Source: Neurospora tetrasperma FGSC 2508
Lineage: Eukaryota; Ascomycota; Sordariomycetes; Sordariales; Sordariaceae
Assembly: GCF_000213175.1 (NCBI RefSeq)
Contig: NW_009799103.1
Span: 523,295-587,294 of the forward strand
Direction: 5' to 3'
DNA length: 64,000 bases
Positions within the stretch are counted from its first letter, which is position 1; every line of letters starts with the position of its first letter. The notes under the pieces were generated by a model. That model was given only the letters and a program-made list of their open reading frames with translations, did no database searches and was not told where the DNA came from. This document shows positions 58,058 to 64,000 of the stretch, one piece after another. Both the position numbers and the translations under genes were made by a program.

Positions 58058-58789
58058 CTAAAGCTCCTTGAACAAACCCCAATCCTTGACCTCAAAAGTC
58101 TCCCAAATCTTCGCCGCATACTCCACCGCCCTGCCCAGCAGGGCTCCCTGCTTGCCCAGCGCCAGATCTACGTCTTCCTCGTCGTACTCGCCCTTGATGT
58201 GCGGCACGTTGATGGTGATGAGGATATCCGTCTTCTCGCGCTCCAGTCTGACGAGCGTGAGGATGAGGGCCGTAAAGTCGGGGGCTTGCCTGCTGCTCCT
58301 TCGGGAATCGGAGTCGTCGGATTGTTTGGGGGTTTGGGTGGCGATCAAGGTGTAGGCAGGGATTGAGGGGCTGTTTGGTCATTTAAGGTTGGTTAGCTTT
58401 TATCTGTTTGCTGGATAGTAGTAGGGGTAGTAGTAGTTGGGAAAGCGGGGGAAGGGGAAAGAATGGAAAGAGAGAGAGAGAAAAAAGACATACTCAAGCT
58501 TGCTGAATCGCGTCTCGGTGGTGTTCCACACCTTGACGGTGTCGACGTCGTCTCCCACGAGCTCTTCGAGGTGGGTGGTCAGCGCGCGACCGTCCTCTTC
58601 TAGCGAGGTTGGGCCGTCGGGGCCGACGCGCTCGGTGATTTCGACAATGATGGAGGTGAAGCCGTCTTTGTCAATGTAGACTTCTTGGTGGTCGGGGACT
58701 TGGCGCAGACGGGAGACGTCGGCGAAGTGTTCGGGGAGGTCGCAGACGATGGCGCCGCCGAAGAGAGGGGTGGTCTTGTAGTTTGTCAT
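58058..58789 (-). CDS. mog1: Mog1, Ran-binding nuclear import factor
   Basis: Mog1/RanGRF binds the Ran GTPase and promotes nucleotide release, supporting nuclear protein import. Exons 58789-58494 and 58370-58058 give 202 aa. The intron (123 nt) has donor GTATGT, a GCTAAC branch and acceptor AACAG. The N-terminus carries the family's opening block, PLFGGAIVCDLPEHFADVS, followed by RQVPDHQEVYID and the acidic stretch used for Ran contact in relatives. The second exon holds the strand TLVRLEREKTDILITINVPH and the final helix. Length agrees with yeast (218 aa) and human (186 aa) homologues. No targeting signal is visible. It is head to head with hnt1. Identity is secure. Confidence 0.93.
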
Positions 58790-59354
58790 TGTGTGGTGGT
58801 GTGTGTCTGATATTGTGGTGTGTTTTTGGCTTTTGCTGCTTGGGATTATTAGATGAAGAGCGCTGCGAAAATGACGGAGGTTTCGAAGGATATTTAACTC
58901 GTCGCAACTCGAACTTGGTGAGACTGAGATGATGGTGGTTTTGCGACACACCACTTCGACTTGGGCTGACAGGGCAGTCTTGAGGCAGGACCTATGATGT
59001 CGTTAAGTGGGATGGCCTGCCTAGCTTGTCAGTCATGGCGGGGTGCTTTCCGGGGCTGTGAGCGACCAAGAGCTCTCTTAGACAGGCCACTAACAAGTCG
59101 CGGCGAGGAGTCACACCAATTAGTGTTAGGCAGCGAGCGGTTAGCTTGGAAGCAGAACCAACCATGCTTCTTCCCCGAGCTTGGCTGGTGTTTCGTCTTT
59201 CTAGAGTCAGGTAGCGAGGTAAATATGACTAAATTGCTTATTGCTAGTAGCTCGTCACTTGAATCTTCATTCGCTTTCCATTTTCTCTTCAACTAGTAGT
59301 TCAACGTTATCGAAGAAGCTACATCTACCGCAACCTCTAGGTAACTTATAGATG

Positions 59355-59368
59355 TAGGGTTAGGGTTA
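59355..59368. promoter_or_regulatory. Telomere-like box TAGGGTTAGGGTTA
   Basis: Two and a third units of the fungal/vertebrate telomere repeat TTAGGG in the promoter between mog1 and hnt1, ending 248 nt before the hnt1 start codon. In yeasts, Tbf1 and Teb1-type Myb proteins bind such boxes in promoters. Binding here is inferred. Confidence 0.6.
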
Positions 59369-59396
59369 TAGCCATGGTCGCATCGATAGGTAACCA

Positions 59397-59415
59397 GCGG
59401 GGAAACGCACCCCGC
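59397..59415. repeat. GC-rich hairpin
   Basis: GCGGGG (59397-59402) and CCCCGC (59410-59415) form a perfect 6-bp GC stem around a 7-nt loop, 29 nt after the telomere-like box. Possible cruciform or RNA stem if transcribed. Confidence 0.7.
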
Positions 59416-59616
59416 GTACAGCCCCTGTAGCAGTGACATCTGACCGCGATCCCTGAAGCTACGGTACCTGAGAGGCTCGAGCTACGTCAAGCGGAAGCCC
59501 CCTCCTCCTCTTGCATTTGAAGCTCTCACTTACTCCTAGAACTAGGTACCTCTGCCCATTCAGCTTCTCCCCCGAGACATCATATTGTCTACTATCCCAA
59601 ATTAATGATACGAAAA

Positions 59617-60229
59617 ATGGCATCTTCCGCGACTTGCATTTTCTGCAAGATTGTCAAGGGTGAGTACTTCCTCATCCATCATATGATGTTGTAGTGTAAA
59701 GAGATGTCATGTCATGTCATGAGTAGTAAAAGAGCTCATCCCCAAGCTTCACTACCCACTCAACCATTAATCAATTATTAACAAAACAAAACAGGTGAAA
59801 TCCCCTGCTTCAAGCTCGTCGAGACCGAAAAGACTCTTGCCTTTCTCGACATCCAGCCTCTTTCCCGCGGTCATGCCGTACGTTTCCCTTTCATCACCCC
59901 TCCCCCCTCCCCCCCCAAACTCCAGTCTAACATCCTCAACTCAGCTCGTAATCCCCAAACACCACGGCGAGAAACTCGCCGACATCCCCGACGACTCCCT
60001 GTCCGAGCTTCTCCCCATCGCCAAGAAGCTCGCCATCGCCTCGGGCGCCGTCGACTACAACATCCTGCAAAACAACGGCAAGCTGGCGCACCAGGAGGTC
60101 GGACACGTGCACGTGCACATGATTCCCAAGCCCAACGAGAAGGAAGGGCTCATTGTGGGGTGGCCGCAGCAGGCGACGGACATGGAGGCGTTGAAGAAGT
60201 TGCATGCCGAGATTAAGGAGAAGTTGTAG
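59617..60229 (+). CDS. hnt1: Hnt1, HIT-family nucleotide hydrolase
   Basis: Histidine-triad hydrolase (HINT branch) that cleaves adenosine phosphoramidates. Exons 59617-59659, 59795-59877 and 59945-60229 give 136 aa. Donors are GTGAGT and GTACGT; acceptors are AACAG and CTCAG. The protein shows CIFCKIVKGEIPCFKL, the LAFLDIQPLSRGHALVIPKHH block and the catalytic triad motif HVHVH (96-100) in GHVHVHMIPKP. The paired CxxC near the N-terminus is the usual zinc-binding feature of many HINT proteins. An in-frame ATG four codons upstream (59605) is possible; the second Met is chosen because it matches the family's usual start. No targeting sequence is seen. Identity is secure. Confidence 0.94.
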
Positions 60230-60508
60230 GTAGAGCGATAATGAATGGGTGATGAATGAAAGAAAGTGAAATGGGAGTCCCGGGGAAAAGGAAAATGTGA
60301 TGGTGTCTGTGACTGATCAAAGCTGTCCGCATTTACGCCTTTCTCCTCCCGTTATAGCTCTATTGTAGATTCCACCATGCCATGTTATGTCCTGACCCAG
60401 CCACATCTCATCGTCTATTATAAACACTTTAATCCTATATATCCATGAAACAAATACAACTTTCCAAAATAAGAAAAAAAGCCATCATACACCACTCTCA
60501 CAACCAAA

Positions 60509-62640
<2,132 letters not shown>

Positions 62641-64000
62641 TCCCTTTGATGGAGTCTAGAAGGTAAGATACCAGGAATTGGGATACAGCAGGCTGACAGA
62701 GGATATGAAGAGGTACCTACTAACACTGGACGCACGTGTAGTAGCGGGTAGGGCGGGAGGGCGGGCAAGGCGGCAGCAGCGGCACCTAGGACGGGATGGT
62801 CGTGTAGTGTAATTAGGTAGTAGGGTAAGGTAGGTAGAGGTAGGTATGTACCGAGAAGGAAAGCGGTCACCAAAGTGGTCACCAGATTCGGAGGGGAGGG
62901 ATACAGAAGAAGAAAGGGATTTGTGGTGATGGGGGCTGTGAGAATGATATTGCCCCAATTAACAAGGCCGGACAAGGCTAATCCCCGGGCGATCCGTGTC
63001 AGCTTTTGGAAGCGCAATTTCTGGGTGAGAGATGGCCGGGGATATGGGATGAAAAGCCCCTTGTTACCAAAGCGTCGATCAAAAGGCAAAAGGTACAAAA
63101 GTCAGTGATGAGTGGGCAATGGGAGAAGGCAAAAGACGGTGTCTAATCGGCACAGAAAACCGGAAATCCTCCATCAATCCTAGGCCGTCCAAGTGGGGGC
63201 AACTTGGAGAGCTGAAAGGGAACCATTGAATATCACAGTGCATTGTTGACCTGGAAAGGGAGATGAAGAAAAGAAGAAAAGAAGAAGAGAAGGAAAGACA
63301 GAGAATTCTCTCGCTGGATTACCAGCCATTGACCTTCGGTGTACATTATCCTCTTCATGGAGACTCCCAGAGGTGATCAGGAACATACTACCTCTAGGTA
63401 CGCTAGTCTCCAATAACTTGAACCGTCCAATATTGGCGACTTGTCTTTGTCCCGGCTGACTCGCAACCCGAGATCCAACTAAAATTCCAGAAGCCGTGTA
63501 ACAAAAGGGGCTCAATCAGACAAGGTTGGAATTGACCAGACGATCGCAGCCGTCAGTCAGCTGGGCAGCAATCATCTTCGAGGAACATGGAAGGTTGGTT
63601 GGTTGGAAGCGAAGAAAGCGAGAACCCCTCATGGGACAAATCGATGCAGTGGTCACCAATGATGAAATGCTCCCCCCGACCCATGCAGCGCTGCTCCTTT
63701 ACAGGCAGGTGCACGTGCCTCTTTATGGTTTTTGCGTAAAGCTTGGCGTCACAATGTTACATCCACAGAGGGGACAACGACCAGAATCGTGGGGTCAATT
63801 AATGCCGTCGCGTCTCACTGCTTGGTGTTCGCGTCTCCCATGTCAACCATCAAGTCAACACCACCATCTTCGGCACCTTATCACCAACGTAAACACAAGA
63901 GAGACCACAACCGGCGCAACACCACATCTACCAGACATTGCATGCTATAGTCAGAGATCCTCCCAAGAATTAAGCACAACCAAGACCATACCATGCCCGA
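62641..64000. other. Upstream region of the CRAL-TRIO gene
   Basis: A 1.4-kb region with dense TACCTA/GTAGGTA words at 62814-62850. A 153-aa minus frame (62637-63098) ends at the CRAL-TRIO start and has no recognisable domain; it is probably leader or promoter. No gene is seen up to the window end. Confidence 0.55.

Larger units (their letters stand above)
58790..59616. promoter_or_regulatory. Shared upstream region of mog1 and hnt1
   Basis: An 827-bp bidirectional promoter region. It holds a telomere-like box at 59355-59368 and a GC hairpin at 59397-59415, both closer to hnt1. A conventional TATA box is not evident. Confidence 0.6.

Noticed and set aside
59355-59368. Telomerase RNA template
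   Set aside because: The minus strand reads TAACCCTAACCCTA, but it is longer than usual templates and sits in an 827-bp promoter between two genes, too small for the long telomerase RNAs known from filamentous fungi.

Overview
The window is 64 kb of nuclear DNA from a filamentous ascomycete, most likely a Neurospora-like member of the Sordariales. The evidence is short introns (about 52 to 111 nt) with GTRNGT donors, CTGAC/CTAAC branch points and YAG acceptors, C-ending codon preference in genes, long leaders, many short simple repeats, and gene products that read as fungal orthologues. The species cannot be fixed from sequence alone. There is a run of 908 unknown bases at 47625-48532.

Eleven protein-coding genes can be supported. 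From left to right they are: mitochondrial-type asparaginyl-tRNA synthetase (minus, 12554-14525); a microbial-type poly(ADP-ribose) glycohydrolase-like protein (plus, 17399-18489); the COPII coat subunit Sec24 (minus, 26054-29262), head to head with the cleavage/polyadenylation subunit Cft2/CPSF100 (plus, 30284-33292); a secreted GH17 beta-1,3-glucanase (plus, 34409-36156); serine palmitoyltransferase subunit Lcb1 (minus, 37003-38770); the beta-1,3-glucan synthase catalytic subunit Fks1 (minus, 39983-45990); a GCNA-type SprT metalloprotease (plus, 54767-57565); the Ran-binding protein Mog1 (minus, 58058-58789), head to head with the HIT hydrolase Hnt1 (plus, 59617-60229); and a Sec14-like CRAL-TRIO lipid-transfer protein (minus, 60509-62640). 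Intron boundaries were worked out by eye from consensus sites and reading-frame continuity, and every spliced model has a length divisible by three.

The layout is uneven. The genes sit in clusters at 26-46 kb and 54.7-62.6 kb. The left 12.5 kb, the 7.5 kb at 18.5-26 kb and the 6.2 kb at 48.5-54.7 kb hold no convincing gene, only short overlapping reading frames, simple repeats and recurrent short motifs. No rRNA, tRNA, CRISPR array or intact transposon was seen.

Functionally, the central cluster groups secretory and cell-envelope functions: Sec24 (vesicle coat), GH17 glucanase (wall remodelling), Lcb1 (first step of sphingolipid synthesis) and Fks1 (wall glucan synthesis). The right cluster joins genome maintenance (GCNA-like protease), nuclear transport (Mog1), nucleotide hydrolysis (Hnt1) and lipid transfer. 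Points most worth a second look are: the Fks1 leader, with a 5'UTR intron and one three-codon upstream ORF; a natural tyrosine in Fks1 hot-spot 1; the GCNA-like protein with a C-terminal SUMO-interacting motif and a split zinc ribbon; the bacterial-type PARG fold; and a telomere-like box in the Mog1/Hnt1 shared promoter.
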